Positions 9,047-17,632 of a DNA stretch of 64,000 nt are shown in pieces. Made by a program: the position numbers and the translations under genes. A model generated the notes under the pieces. The model saw nothing but the letters and a program-made list of their open reading frames with translations, had not been told where the DNA came from and searched no databases. Position 1 is the stretch's first letter, and every line of letters begins with the position of its first letter. Origin of the DNA: Microbacterium sp. lyk4-40-TSB-66 (lineage in GTDB: Bacteria > Actinomycetota > Actinomycetes > Actinomycetales > Microbacteriaceae); contig NZ_JARVRW010000002.1 of the NCBI RefSeq assembly GCF_030209475.1, positions 372,001 through 436,000 of the forward strand, given 5' to 3'.

Positions 9047-9739
9047 TCAGGCGATGACGTTGACGTCGAGCGGGATGCCGGGACCGAAGGTGGTCGAGAC
9101 GGCGCCCTTCTGGATGTAACGGCCCTTCGAGCTCGAGGGCTTCAGGCGGACGATCTCTTCGAGAGCGACCTTCAGGTTCTCGTCGAGCTGCTCGGCCGAG
9201 AACGACGCCTTGCCGACGACGAAGTGCACGTTGGCGTGCTTGTCGACGCGGAACTCGATCTTTCCGCCCTTGATCTCCTCGACGGCCTTGGCCGGGTTGG
9301 GGGTCACGGTGCCGGTCTTCGGGTTCGGCATGAGGCCGCGGGGTCCGAGGACCTTACCGAGGCGACCGACCTGGCCCATGAGCTCGGGGGTCGCCACGGC
9401 GGCGTCGAACGACGTGTAACCGGCGGCGACCTTCTCGATGAGGTCGGTGCCACCGACCTCGTCGGCGCCGGCGGCCAGAGCCGCCTCGGCCGCGGGGCCG
9501 TTGGCGAAGACGATGACGCGCGCGGTCTTGCCCGTGCCGTGGGGCAGGATGACCGTGCCGCGGACCATCTGGTCTGCCTTACGGGGGTCGACCGAGAGCT
9601 TCAGCGCGACCTCGACGGTCGAGTCGAACTTCTTCGAGCCGGTCTCCTTCGCGAGGGCGACGGCCTCAGTCGGGGTGTAGAACGTGTCGGCCGCGATCTT
9701 CTCAGCAGCGGCGCGGAATGCCTTGGACTTGGTAGCCAT
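9047..9739 (-). CDS. rplA: 50S ribosomal protein L1
   Basis: 230 residues, normal L1 length. Family motifs include '[25 protein letters not shown]', 'ILPHGTGK' and '[21 protein letters not shown]'. It binds 23S rRNA at the L1 stalk and in many bacteria autoregulates the L11-L1 operon by binding its mRNA. It lies 11 bases downstream of rplK, confirming the L11 operon, and is followed by a strong hairpin terminator. Confidence 0.98.
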   Translation of the reverse strand: MATKSKAFRAAAEKIAADTFYTPTEAVALAKETGSKKFDSTVEVALKLSVDPRKADQMVRGTVILPHGTGKTARVIVFANGPAAEAALAAGADEVGGTDLIEKVAAGYTSFDAAVATPELMGQVGRLGKVLGPRGLMPNPKTGTVTPNPAKAVEEIKGGKIEFRVDKHANVHFVVGKASFSAEQLDENLKVALEEIVRLKPSSSKGRYIQKGAVSTTFGPGIPLDVNVIA

Positions 9740-9750
9740 TGTTATCTCCC

Positions 9751-10182
9751 TCAGTCCTCGACCGTGATGCCCATGGAACGGGCGGTGCCGGCGATGATCT
9801 TCGAGGCAGCCTCGATGTCGTTCGCGTTCAGGTCGGGCTGCTTCGTGGTGGCGATCTCGCGGACCTGGTCCTTGGTGAGCTTGCCCACCTTGACCGTGTG
9901 GGGCGTGGACGAGCCCTTGGCAAGGCCAGCCGCCTTCTTGATGAGCTCCGCAGCGGGCGGGGTCTTCAGGATGAAGGTGAAGCTGCGGTCTTCGTAGACC
10001 GTGATCTCAACGGGGATGACGTTGCCGCGCTGGGCTTCGGTCGCCGCGTTGTAGGCCTTGCAGAACTCCATGATGTTGACGCCGTGCTGACCGAGCGCCG
10101 GACCGATCGGCGGCGCGGGGTTGGCCGCGCCCGCCTTGATCTGGAGCTTGATCAGGCCGGTCACCTTTTTCTTGGGTGCCAT
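9751..10182 (-). CDS. rplK: 50S ribosomal protein L11
   Basis: 143 residues with the canonical '[35 protein letters not shown]' N-terminal domain and the C-terminal rRNA-binding '[18 protein letters not shown]'. It forms the base of the stalk where elongation factors and thiopeptide antibiotics act. In most bacteria it follows nusG directly; here nusG ends 2.7 kb upstream and has its own terminator, so rplK-rplA must be transcribed from a separate promoter. Confidence 0.98.
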   Translation of the reverse strand: MAPKKKVTGLIKLQIKAGAANPAPPIGPALGQHGVNIMEFCKAYNAATEAQRGNVIPVEITVYEDRSFTFILKTPPAAELIKKAAGLAKGSSTPHTVKVGKLTKDQVREIATTKQPDLNANDIEAASKIIAGTARSMGITVED

Positions 10183-10284
10183 ATCCTTTTCCTCTCTCGA
10201 GCGGGGGCCTCGCGGCTCCCTCTCTCCCGCACACCCGGCGGTTCCGGGCAGCGGTCGTCACGTGCTGTCGCACGCAACCTCCCC

Positions 10285-10290
10285 ATCATA
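10285..10290 (-). promoter_or_regulatory. candidate -10 element for rplK-rplA
   Basis: TATGAT on the minus strand about 100 bases upstream of rplK, in otherwise GC-rich sequence and next to two GGATGC motifs. No convincing -35 is visible. A promoter here is expected because nusG transcription should end at the hairpin at 12814-12850. Confidence 0.5.
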
Positions 10291-10408
10291 CGCGACGTCG
10301 CATCCATCGGCATCCATCGTTCGCGTCGCTTCCGCCGCCCCGCCCGCTCGCCCCACCTCCCCCGCAGCGCCCTCCCCGCCGGCCGGGCCCTGCGCCGCGC
10401 TCCCCCAC

Positions 10409-10552
10409 CGGCCCGCTCCGCCGCTTGCTTCCCCACCGCGCCGCTCCCCCGCCGGCCCGCTCCGCCCCTCGCTCCTCCAGCGGCCCGCTCCGCCGCTTGC
10501 TTCCCCACCGCGCCGCTCCTCCGCCGGCCCGCTCCGCCCCTCTCTCCCCCAC
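10409..10552. repeat. 72-bp tandem repeat, two copies plus a fragment
   Basis: CGGCCCGCTCCGCCGCTTGC starts units at 10409 and 10481, with a third partial unit from 10553. The surrounding 10320-10640 is pyrimidine-rich low-complexity sequence built of CGGCCCGCTCCGCC variants. Together with the 67-bp palindrome at 10685 this accounts for the 636-base gap between rplK and the AbiEi-like gene. Confidence 0.88.
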
Positions 10553-10684
10553 CGGCCCGCTCCGCTCCGCCCGCAGTCCCCCGCCCCTCCGCGCTCCCCC
10601 AGCGGCCCGCTCCACGGCCACGTGTCGCGGCATCCGCACGGCATCCGGCATCCGGTTTCGTCGCGCCACTGCCGGTCTCCTCAC

Positions 10685-10751
10685 GCATAAACACGATCCG
10701 TGCGCAGAAACACGACGACGACGTGTTTCCCCGCACGAACAGTGTTTATGC
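10685..10751. repeat. 67-bp palindromic element, copy 1
   Basis: An imperfect inverted repeat from GCAT to ATGC. The left arm starts GCATAAACACGATCCGTGCG, the loop is about 7 bases, and the right arm mirrors it. It ends 67 bases before the start of the AbiEi/DUF559 gene. It shares length and sequence with four copies downstream of that gene and one at 31022. Confidence 0.93.
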
Positions 10752-10818
10752 GTCAGCACCAGGGGACTTATCCACAGGACGCGCATCCCACTCCGGCAAA
10801 GCTGCCATCCTCCACCGC

Positions 10819-11769
10819 ATGGATGTCGTACCTCGATCACTGCGCGCATCGCCGACACCGCTGGTGCTCGCTACGCGTGTGTCGTTCTCCGAACCGCCGC
10901 CGTCGCGCGACGGGCGGCTGGTGCGCGTCCGTCCTGGGGTCTACACGGCACGCGTCCGATGGGAGGGGCTTTCCCCGTGGGAGCGTTACCTGGTCCGCGT
11001 CCACGCGTTCGCCACGGCACGACGCGACGCCGTTTTCTCGCACGAGTCGGCTGCCGCACTCCTCGGTCTACCGACGTTCGGGCATCCGCGGCTGATCCAC
11101 ATCTTCGACGGGCGCCGCGCACGCTCGGCCAAGTACGGCGACGTCGCCGTGCACACGAGCGCGGACCGACGCGCGACGCTGGAGACGGCCGGCATCCGGA
11201 CGACACCGGTCGAGGACGTCGTCGTCGACCTCGCCCGCGCCCTCCCTCCCGCATTGGGGCTCGCCGTCGCCGACGCGGCGTCGCGCTCCTTCGGCTTGTT
11301 CGGGGTGGATCTCCTCGAGCGAGGCTCCGTTCAACGCAACACGTTCGGCCTTCGACGCATGGAGTGGGTGCTGAATCGTGCGACGCCGCTTTCGGAATCC
11401 CCCGCGGAGTCGATCAGCCGGGTCGTCATCGAGTGGTGCGGATTCCCCAATCCGGCGCTTCAAACGGAGCATGAGATCGACGGTCGTGTCTATAGATCCG
11501 ACTTCTGTTGGCCCGAGCGCAAGGTCATCGGCGAATCGGACGGATGGGTCAAGTACCAGGGAGACGGCGCGGGTGAGGCCCTCCGCGCCGAGAAGCGCCG
11601 CGAAGACGCTCTCCGCCGAGCCGGCTGGCGCATCGCCCGGTGGGACTACGCGGGGGCTACCGGCGTCGAGGGGCTGAGGTCCGCCCTTCTCGCCGCGGGG
11701 CTCACCCCCGTGCGGCGCGCCGAGGCGGCGGCGCTGACATCCGTCGGTCACAATCCGCGCTCGTTGTGA
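10819..11769 (+). CDS. AbiEi-like / DUF559 (restriction-endonuclease fold) protein
   Basis: About 316 residues from ATG 10819, the first ATG in frame; no clear ribosome-binding site. The N-terminal part 'GRLVRVRPGVYTARVRWEG' with 'FSHESAAALLGLPTFG' resembles the AbiEi antitoxin winged-helix region. The C-terminal part has 'RSDFCWPERKVIGESDG' and 'EKRREDALRRAGWRIARWDY', matching DUF559/Vsr-like nuclease-fold domains with D, E and K at expected spacing. No AbiEii-type nucleotidyltransferase toxin is adjacent, so it is not an obvious type IV toxin-antitoxin pair. It is transcribed against nusG and rplK and lies between 67-bp palindromes. Biological role unknown; such proteins are common and multicopy in this family of bacteria. 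Confidence 0.8.
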   Translation: MDVVPRSLRASPTPLVLATRVSFSEPPPSRDGRLVRVRPGVYTARVRWEGLSPWERYLVRVHAFATARRDAVFSHESAAALLGLPTFGHPRLIHIFDGRRARSAKYGDVAVHTSADRRATLETAGIRTTPVEDVVVDLARALPPALGLAVADAASRSFGLFGVDLLERGSVQRNTFGLRRMEWVLNRATPLSESPAESISRVVIEWCGFPNPALQTEHEIDGRVYRSDFCWPERKVIGESDGWVKYQGDGAGEALRAEKRREDALRRAGWRIARWDYAGATGVEGLRSALLAAGLTPVRRAEAAALTSVGHNPRSL

Positions 11770-11929
11770 CGCGCGGACGGCAGCCGCGTTGACGAACTCG
11801 CATCACCGCAATGTCCCGCGTAGGCGCGGTCAGGGCACGGCCGCCGCGGGCGAACGCTCGGTCGCGCCGATGCCGCGGATTACGGGCCGATGCCCTGCCC
11901 TACGTTGCCATGCGGCGCCTTCCCCCTGG

Positions 11930-11996
11930 GCATAAACACGTTTCGTGCGGATAAACACGGCGACAGCATGTTTCCGCGCACGGATCATGTTTATGC
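11930..11996. repeat. 67-bp palindromic element, copy 2
   Basis: Same architecture as copy 1, with arms GCATAAACACGTTTCGTGCG and its near-complement around loop GCGACAG. It is 160 bases beyond the stop of the AbiEi/DUF559 gene. Each arm contains ATAAACACG twice. It pairs with copy 3 as a two-hairpin module. Confidence 0.93.
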
Positions 11997-12170
11997 GTGG
12001 ATGCCGCGGGCGAACGCACCCCGCATGGGTTGCTGGGAGCCGCGGGCGAACGCACCCCGCATGGCCGCGGCGAACGCAAGCGGCGTGGCCGCCGCCGGCG
12101 AACGCGGGGGTACCGCAATCCGAGGGGCCACATCGTCTCTGGCCGGGTAAGCACGGCGCCTGAGCCGACG

Positions 12171-12237
12171 GCATAAACACAATCCGTGCGGATAAACACG
12201 GCGACAGCGTGTTTCCGCGCACGGATCTTGTTTATGC
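12171..12237. repeat. 67-bp palindromic element, copy 3
   Basis: Length 67, arms GCATAAACACAATCCGTGCG and near-complement, loop GCGACAG. The preceding spacer ends GGCCGGGTAAGC...GCCTGAGCC, which recurs before copy 5, so copies 2-3 and 4-5 look like a duplicated module. The spacer between copies 2 and 3 is made of GCGAACGCACCCCGCATGG variants. Confidence 0.93.
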
Positions 12238-12329
12238 GTGGACACCGCGGCCGAAAGCACCCCGCATCGGTACCCCACCTCGACGGGCGACCTCGTCCCC
12301 GCCCGCCGAGCGCGGCGCCCGGGCCAACG

Positions 12330-12396
12330 GCATAAACACGTTTCGTGCGGATAAACACGGCGACAGCATGTTTCCGCACACGGATCGTGTTTATGC
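12330..12396. repeat. 67-bp palindromic element, copy 4
   Basis: Length 67. The left arm, GCATAAACACGTTTCGTGCG, is identical to that of copy 2, 400 bases upstream. The following spacer again contains GGCGAACGCACCCCGCATGG. The dyad is imperfect near the loop. Confidence 0.93.
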
Positions 12397-12543
12397 GTGG
12401 ATGCCGCGGGCAAACGCACCCGTGTGGCCGCCGCCGGCGAACGCACCCCGCATGGCCGCCGCCGGCGAACGCACCCGCGTGGGTACCGCGCTCCGACGGG
12501 CCACATCGTCCCTGGCCGGGTAAGCGCGGCGCCTGAGCCAACG

Positions 12544-12610
12544 GCATAAACACGATCCGTGCGGATAAACACGGCGACAGCGTGTTTCCGCGCACGGATC
12601 GTGTTTATGC
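12544..12610. repeat. 67-bp palindromic element, copy 5
   Basis: Length 67, with a perfect 20-bp outer stem GCATAAACACGATCCGTGCG, a 3-base internal mismatch and a 7-bp inner stem AAACACG around GCGACAG. This is the best-paired copy of the array near nusG. It is followed by a degenerate repeat tract and then the nusG terminator. Confidence 0.93.
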
Positions 12611-12649
12611 GTGGGGATCGCGGGCGCGCTGCTCGCTGACGCCGCTCAG

Positions 12650-12812
12650 CGACCGGAACGAGCGCCGACAACCGGGCGAGCGACAGACGACCGGCGAGCG
12701 CCGACAACCGGGCGAACGACAGACGACCGGCGAGCAACAGACGACCGGCGAGCGACGGACGACCGGACGACCGACAGGCGACAACGACGGGCGACAACGA
12801 TGGGCGCCAACG
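12650..12812. repeat. degenerate short tandem repeats
   Basis: Irregular reiterations of GCGAGCGACAGACGACCGGC and GCCGACAACCGGGCGA between palindrome copy 5 and the nusG terminator. Open frames through it are arginine/threonine-rich and not credible genes. A tract of similar composition follows the solitary palindrome at 31022. Confidence 0.8.
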
Positions 12813-12813
12813 A

Positions 12814-12850
12814 CGAACGCCCCGCCGGCGAGAGCCGGGCGGGGCGTTCG
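12814..12850 (-). terminator. hairpin terminator after nusG
   Basis: Perfect 13-bp stem CGAACGCCCCGCC / GGCGGGGCGTTCG with an 11-base loop, 16 bases beyond the nusG stop. Its presence indicates that the secE-nusG transcript ends here and does not continue into rplK. Confidence 0.85.
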
Positions 12851-12866
12851 GGAGACGCGCGGGGCG

Positions 12867-14000
12867 TCAGACCATCTTGGTGACCTGGTCGAACGAGAGC
12901 TCGACGGGGGTCTCGCGCTCGAAGAGCGACACGAGCACGGTGAGTTTGCCGCTCTCGGGCTTGATCTCGCTGATCGTGCCGGGAAGACCCGCGAACGAGC
13001 CCTCCTTGATCGTGATCGTCTCGCCGGTCTCGAAGTCGACCTCGGCGGGGATGACGCGCTGGGCCGTCGCCGAGCCCTTGGCGGCGCCGGCCTTGGTGGG
13101 AGCGGACTCCTTGACCTCGACCAGGCTCTTCAGCATGTTGAACGCCTCGTCGAAACGCAGCGGCGTGGGGTTGTGGGCGTTGCCCACGAAGCCGGTCACG
13201 CCGGGGGTGTGACGCACGACCGACCAGGTGTCTTCGTTGAGGTCCATGCGCACCAGCACGTAGCCGGGGATGCGCACGCGGTTGACCATCTTGCGCTGGC
13301 CGTTCTTGATCTCGACGACGTCCTCCATGGGGACCTCGACCTGGTAGATGTCGTCCTCGACCTCGAGCGTCGACTTGCGCTGCTCGATGTTGGCCTTCAC
13401 CTTGCGCTCGAACCCCGCGTAGGAGTGGATGACGTACCACTTGCCCGGGAGCGACCGCAGTTCGGTGCGGTAGGCCTCGTACGGGTCGGCGTCCTCGTCG
13501 TCGGCCTCGAGGTCCTCGGAGTGGAGGTCGGTGGGCGCGTCGGCGGCGGACTCGCCGGCCTCGACCTCGTCGACCACGCCGGCTGCGGCGGAGACCTCGT
13601 CGACGAAGTCCTCGTCGAGCACGGGCTCGTCGGGCTCGCCGTTGACGTCGGGGCCGTCGTAGGGGGTGACCTCGTCGGCTGCTTCCGCGGCCTCTTCGGC
13701 CTGCTCCTCGGCGAGGGAGTCGTTCAGGACCTCGGCGGCGGCCTCGGCCTCGCTGGTCTCGTCGATCTCGAGAGCGTCGTTCACGATCGCGTCCGCCTCC
13801 GGGTCGGTGATGTCGATGTCGCTGAGGTCGGCGTCGTCGACCTCGTCTTCGTCTTCCACGATGTGCACGGCGGAGTGCTCGGCCGAGTCGGAGGCGCGCT
13901 CCTGGGACTCGAGCACGTTGCCCTCCTGGGCTTCGTCGTCCTCGCTGGACTGCTCGGCTGCCGTCGCCCAATCGGCGTCGTCGACATATCTTTCAGACAC
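12867..14000 (-). CDS. nusG: transcription termination/antitermination protein NusG
   Basis: 377 residues. The first 180 or so are a strongly acidic, alanine-rich extension typical of actinobacterial NusG. Then comes the NGN domain ('[22 protein letters not shown]', '[13 protein letters not shown]'-like '[21 protein letters not shown]'), and finally the KOW motif ('[20 protein letters not shown]'). It binds RNA polymerase and couples it to Rho or the ribosome. It follows secE by 60 bases. Unusually, rplK does not follow directly. Confidence 0.97.
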   Translation of the reverse strand: MSERYVDDADWATAAEQSSEDDEAQEGNVLESQERASDSAEHSAVHIVEDEDEVDDADLSDIDITDPEADAIVNDALEIDETSEAEAAAEVLNDSLAEEQAEEAAEAADEVTPYDGPDVNGEPDEPVLDEDFVDEVSAAAGVVDEVEAGESAADAPTDLHSEDLEADDEDADPYEAYRTELRSLPGKWYVIHSYAGFERKVKANIEQRKSTLEVEDDIYQVEVPMEDVVEIKNGQRKMVNRVRIPGYVLVRMDLNEDTWSVVRHTPGVTGFVGNAHNPTPLRFDEAFNMLKSLVEVKESAPTKAGAAKGSATAQRVIPAEVDFETGETITIKEGSFAGLPGTISEIKPESGKLTVLVSLFERETPVELSFDQVTKMV

Positions 14001-14060
14001 TGTGATCTCTTCCGTTCAGAGGCGGCCGCTCTTGGCGCCGCACGTCCGCACGAACGCCGG

Positions 14061-14336
14061 TCAGGCGCCGGCGGTACCGGGGACGCCGAAGACGGCGGTG
14101 GTGATCCACACGAACAGCACGTCGAGGCCATAGACGATCGCCATCATGACGACGACGAAACCGAGGACCACGGCGGTGAACTTCAGCAGCTCCTGCCGCG
14201 TCGGCGTGACGACCTTGCGGAGTTCTGCGAAGACCTGACGGATGAAGAGGGCGATCCGCGCGAAGAAGTTCAGCTTCTTCTCGCGGGGGGCGCCGCGCTC
14301 GGCGACGATCTCGCCGCTCGCCTCGTCCTGCGTCAT
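14061..14336 (-). CDS. secE: protein translocase subunit SecE
   Basis: 91 residues with the conserved amphipathic helix 'FFARIALFIRQVFAELRKVVTPTRQELLKF' followed by a single membrane span 'TAVVLGFVVVMMAIVYGLDVLFVWIT', the minimal SecE architecture. The start at 14336 gives the usual length; the longer frame reads into the tRNA. It holds SecY in the preprotein channel. It sits in the conserved tRNA-Trp/secE/nusG order. Confidence 0.96.
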   Translation of the reverse strand: MTQDEASGEIVAERGAPREKKLNFFARIALFIRQVFAELRKVVTPTRQELLKFTAVVLGFVVVMMAIVYGLDVLFVWITTAVFGVPGTAGA

Positions 14337-14378
14337 CGAACCACCTTGGTCTGTGTCTGTGCCAGCGTGCGCTGTGCG

Positions 14379-14451
<73 letters not shown>

Positions 14452-14659
14452 AAGATCCCGAGGGATCCAGGAAACGAAACCGGCGCACTTCCGCCTGGAA
14501 TCTCTCGGGGGAGGATGCCGCGTACCCGAGGGCACGGCGAAAGAATGCAGATTTCGACTGCACTTCCCAGTCTATGCCATGTGCCCCGACCTGGCGAACC
14601 GAGCCACCCATCGAAGGGGCGGAGAGGGCGCTCGGATGCCGCCCGCCCGGCACGCCGAG

Positions 14660-14691
14660 CGTCCCCGACCCCGCAAACCGGGCCGGGGACG
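14660..14691 (-). terminator. hairpin terminator after the aldehyde dehydrogenase gene
   Basis: Stem CGTCCCCG / CGGGGACG with a 16-base GC-rich interior that can pair further, 10 bases past the dehydrogenase stop. No T-run follows, so it is a moderate candidate. Confidence 0.6.
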
Positions 14692-14700
14692 TTCTGCCGG

Positions 14701-16062
14701 TCACACCGTGCGGATGAGCTTCTTGTTGACGAACTCGTCGGCCGCCAGCAGACCCATCTCGCGCGAGGTGCCGCTGCGCTTGACGCCGCCGAACGGGAGC
14801 TCGGGCGAGTCGGCGAGCACGACGTTCACGTAGACCATGCCGGCCTCGATCCGGTCGGCGATGCGCTGCGCCTGCTCGGCATCCGTGGTGAAGACGTAGG
14901 AGCCCAGCCCGTAGCCGGTGCCGTTGGCGATCTCGATCGCCTCCTCTTCGTCGGCGACCCGGTAGACGGTGCCGACGGGGCCGAAGAACTCCTCGCCGTA
15001 CGCGTCCATGTCGGGCGTGATGCCCGTCAGCACGGTGCCGGGGTAGAACGCCCCGTCGCGCGTACCGCCGACCTCCACCGTCGCGCCCTGGGCGACCGCG
15101 CGCTGCACCTGCTCGTCGAGGCGCTCGGCGGCCGCGAGCGACGACAGCGGACCGAGCACGGTGTCGTCGGCGAACGGGTCGCCGACCTTCGCCTCGCCGA
15201 GCGCGGCCGAGAACTTCTCGACGAACGCGTCGTACAGGTCGTCGATCACGATGAAGCGCTTGGCGGCGTTGCACGACTGGCCGTTGTTGTCGAGGCGCGC
15301 GTCGACGGCGGCCTGCACGGCGGCATCCAGGTCGTCCGTGGACAGCAGGATGAACGGGTCGGAGCCGCCGAGTTCCAGCGCCACCTTCTTGAGGTTGCGG
15401 CCGGCGATCTCGGCGACGGCGGCACCGGCGCGCTCCGAGCCGGTGACCGACACGCCCTGCACGCGCGGGTCGGCGATGATAGTCGCCGCCTGGTCGTTGG
15501 TCGCCCGGATGTTGACGTACGCGCCGTCGGGCAGCCCCGCGTCGCGGTAGATCGCCTGCAGCGCCTCCGCCGACTCGGGGCACTGGGGGGCGTGCTTGAG
15601 CAGGATCGTGTTGCCGACCGCGAGGTTCGGGGCCGCGAAACGGGCGACCTGGTAGTACGGGAAATTCCACGGCATGATGCCCAGCAGCACGCCCAGCGGC
15701 GAGCGGCGGATCACCGCCGACCCCTCGCCCAGGATGTCGAGCGGGGTGTCCCCGGTGATCTTGTCGATCACGTCGGCGTAGTACTCGGTGATGTCGGCGG
15801 CGAAGTCGACCTCGCCCAGGGCCGCCTCGAGCGGCTTGCCCATCTCGCGCACGATGATCGCGGCGAGGTCGTCACGGCGCTCGCGGTGCAGCTCGGCCAC
15901 ACGGCGGAGCGCCTCGGCCCGCTGGGCCGGAGCGGTCCGAGACCAGGTGCGGTATCCCTCGTGGGCGGATGCCAGGGCGTCCTCGACTCCGGCGTCGGTC
16001 AGCGTGTCGTATTCGGCGAGGGTCTCCCCCGTGGCGGGGTTGACGACGGCGTAGTCGCTCAT
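14701..16062 (-). CDS. gabD: NAD(P)-dependent succinate-semialdehyde / aldehyde dehydrogenase
   Basis: 453 residues, ALDH superfamily, SSADH (Sad/GabD)-like. Landmarks: 'IMPWNFPYYQVARF' (130-142), the nucleotide-binding 'VSVTGSERAG', catalytic Glu230 in 'LELGG' and catalytic Cys264 in 'NNGQSCNAAKRF'. It probably oxidises succinate semialdehyde, the product of the GABA transaminase encoded 4 kb away in the same cluster, or 4-aminobutanal made by the amine oxidase. ATG 16062 fits the family N-terminus. It is the last gene of the minus-strand polyamine/GABA cluster. Confidence 0.9.
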   Translation of the reverse strand: MSDYAVVNPATGETLAEYDTLTDAGVEDALASAHEGYRTWSRTAPAQRAEALRRVAELHRERRDDLAAIIVREMGKPLEAALGEVDFAADITEYYADVIDKITGDTPLDILGEGSAVIRRSPLGVLLGIMPWNFPYYQVARFAAPNLAVGNTILLKHAPQCPESAEALQAIYRDAGLPDGAYVNIRATNDQAATIIADPRVQGVSVTGSERAGAAVAEIAGRNLKKVALELGGSDPFILLSTDDLDAAVQAAVDARLDNNGQSCNAAKRFIVIDDLYDAFVEKFSAALGEAKVGDPFADDTVLGPLSSLAAAERLDEQVQRAVAQGATVEVGGTRDGAFYPGTVLTGITPDMDAYGEEFFGPVGTVYRVADEEEAIEIANGTGYGLGSYVFTTDAEQAQRIADRIEAGMVYVNVVLADSPELPFGGVKRSGTSREMGLLAADEFVNKKLIRTV

Positions 16063-16084
16063 GGTGCTCCTTGTCGTTTCGATG

Positions 16085-17632
16085 TCAGGACGTACGGCGG
16101 CGGCGGGCACTGGCGGGTGCCTCCCGACCCAGGGTCTCACCGCGGAAGAAGGCGGGGCTCGCCACGCGCTGCAGCACCATCAGCACGATGCCGGTGACGA
16201 TGATGACGACGGTGATGACGAAGACCAGTCCGACGCCGCCGATGTTCGACCCCGACCCGTACTCGGGGTCGGCGCTGTCGATCAGGGTCGTGACGAACAG
16301 CACGGCCAGGATGGCGCCTCCCACGAGCGGGGCGAGCAGGGTGAGCAGCACATTGCGGGCGGAGTCGAACCACTGCTTGCGGAAGTACCAGACGCACGCG
16401 AACGCCGTCAGGCCGTAGTAGAAGCAGATCATCGCGCCCAGCGCCGTGATGGTGTCGGTCAGCACGTTCTCGCTCAGCACGCGCATGATCGCGTAGAAGG
16501 CCGAGGCGACGATGGCCGACACGATCGTGGCGTAGCCGGGGGTGAAGAACCGCGGGCTCACCTTCGCGAACTTCTTCGGCAGGGCGTCGTAGTGCGCCAT
16601 GGCCAGCAGGGTCCGCGCCGGCCCCACGAAAGTGGCCTGGAGCGAGGATGCCGAGCTGGTGAGGACGGCGAGGGACACGAGGAACGCGAGGGGGCCGAGG
16701 ATGGGACCGGAGAGGTGGAAGAAGACGTTCTCCTGGATGTCCTCGTTGCCGAGTCCGAGCTCGCCGGTGCCGTTGCCCGCGAACATCAGCAGCGCGACCG
16801 CGATGAACAGGTACAGCGCCACGATGAGGAACACCGTGACGGTGGCGGCGCGACCCGGTGTCTTGTCGGGGTCCTTCGTCTCCTCGTTCATGGTGAGGAT
16901 GACGTCCCACCCCCAGAAGATGAAGATCGACAGCGACAGGCCCGCGGCGAACGAGCTGAACGACTCCACCTCGAACGGGTTGAACCACGACGCCTGCACG
17001 GGGCTCGCATCGAAGGCGTTGCCGCTCATCATCTCGACCACGGCGGCGCCGGCGAAGACGAGCAGCACGAGGATCTGGAAGCCGACCAGGCCGTACTGCA
17101 GGCGCTGCGTCGTCTGCAGGTCGCGGTACGACACCACCGTCGCCAGGAACATGAACAGCAGGCACACCGCGATATTGATCGGCACGACCCGCGTGAGTTC
17201 GGCGATCTCCGCGTTGCCGCTGATCTGCGCGATGAGGAGGAAGAGGAAGTCCACCGCGATACCGGCGAGGTTCGACAGCACGATCACGGTGGCGGCGACC
17301 AGGCCCCAGCCCGCCATCCAGCCCACCCAGGGGCCGAAGGCCCGCGCCGCCCAGGTGAACGAGGTCCCGGCATCCGGCATCCGGGAATTCAGTTCGCGGT
17401 AGCCGAGCGCCACCAGCAGCATCGGGATGAAGCCGACGAGGATGATCGCCGGCACCTGGAACCCGACGGCCGAGACCGTGGGGCCGAGGGCGCCGGTCAG
17501 CGTGTACGCCGGGGCGATGGTGGAGATGCCGATGACGACGGCGCCGATCATGCCGATCGAGCCGACGCGAAGGCCCTTGTTGGAGATGCCGGTGGTGACG
17601 GCGCTGTCGGGCGCCGGGCTTGCGTGAGTCAT
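16085..17632 (-). CDS. APC-family amino-acid/polyamine permease
   Basis: 515 residues with about twelve to fourteen helices. The N-terminal 'GSIGMIGAVVIGISTIAPAYTLTGALG' is a typical APC first helix, and 'NSRMPDAGTSFTWAARAFGPWVGWMAGW' is the conserved loop. It probably imports putrescine or GABA for the surrounding catabolic genes, an inference from context. Its ATG overlaps the stop of the universal-stress gene in an ATGA arrangement, so the two are translationally coupled. Confidence 0.9.
   Translation of the reverse strand: MTHASPAPDSAVTTGISNKGLRVGSIGMIGAVVIGISTIAPAYTLTGALGPTVSAVGFQVPAIILVGFIPMLLVALGYRELNSRMPDAGTSFTWAARAFGPWVGWMAGWGLVAATVIVLSNLAGIAVDFLFLLIAQISGNAEIAELTRVVPINIAVCLLFMFLATVVSYRDLQTTQRLQYGLVGFQILVLLVFAGAAVVEMMSGNAFDASPVQASWFNPFEVESFSSFAAGLSLSIFIFWGWDVILTMNEETKDPDKTPGRAATVTVFLIVALYLFIAVALLMFAGNGTGELGLGNEDIQENVFFHLSGPILGPLAFLVSLAVLTSSASSLQATFVGPARTLLAMAHYDALPKKFAKVSPRFFTPGYATIVSAIVASAFYAIMRVLSENVLTDTITALGAMICFYYGLTAFACVWYFRKQWFDSARNVLLTLLAPLVGGAILAVLFVTTLIDSADPEYGSGSNIGGVGLVFVITVVIIVTGIVLMVLQRVASPAFFRGETLGREAPASARRRRTS

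Noticed and set aside
10766..10774. Perfect E. coli-type DnaA box TTATCCACA
   Set aside because: A single site with no cluster, no dnaA/dnaN nearby; chance occurrence is likely.
10819..11769. Type IV toxin-antitoxin system AbiE
   Set aside because: Only an AbiEi-like domain is present; no AbiEii nucleotidyltransferase gene is adjacent at this or the 23265 locus.
11930..12610. CRISPR-like array
   Set aside because: The 67-bp repeats are themselves imperfect palindromes with uneven, mutually similar spacers, and no cas genes are near.
10685..12610. 67-bp palindromes as ordinary intrinsic terminators
   Set aside because: No T-runs follow them, they lie far from stop codons, and nusG already has a separate terminator; a secondary effect on transcription remains possible.
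11830..12797. Long open frames on both strands through the palindrome array giving repetitive proteins (for example with VFMRTDRVYAW units)
   Set aside because: They exist because the palindromes and spacers are repetitive and GC-rich; no ribosome sites, and both strands are open at once.
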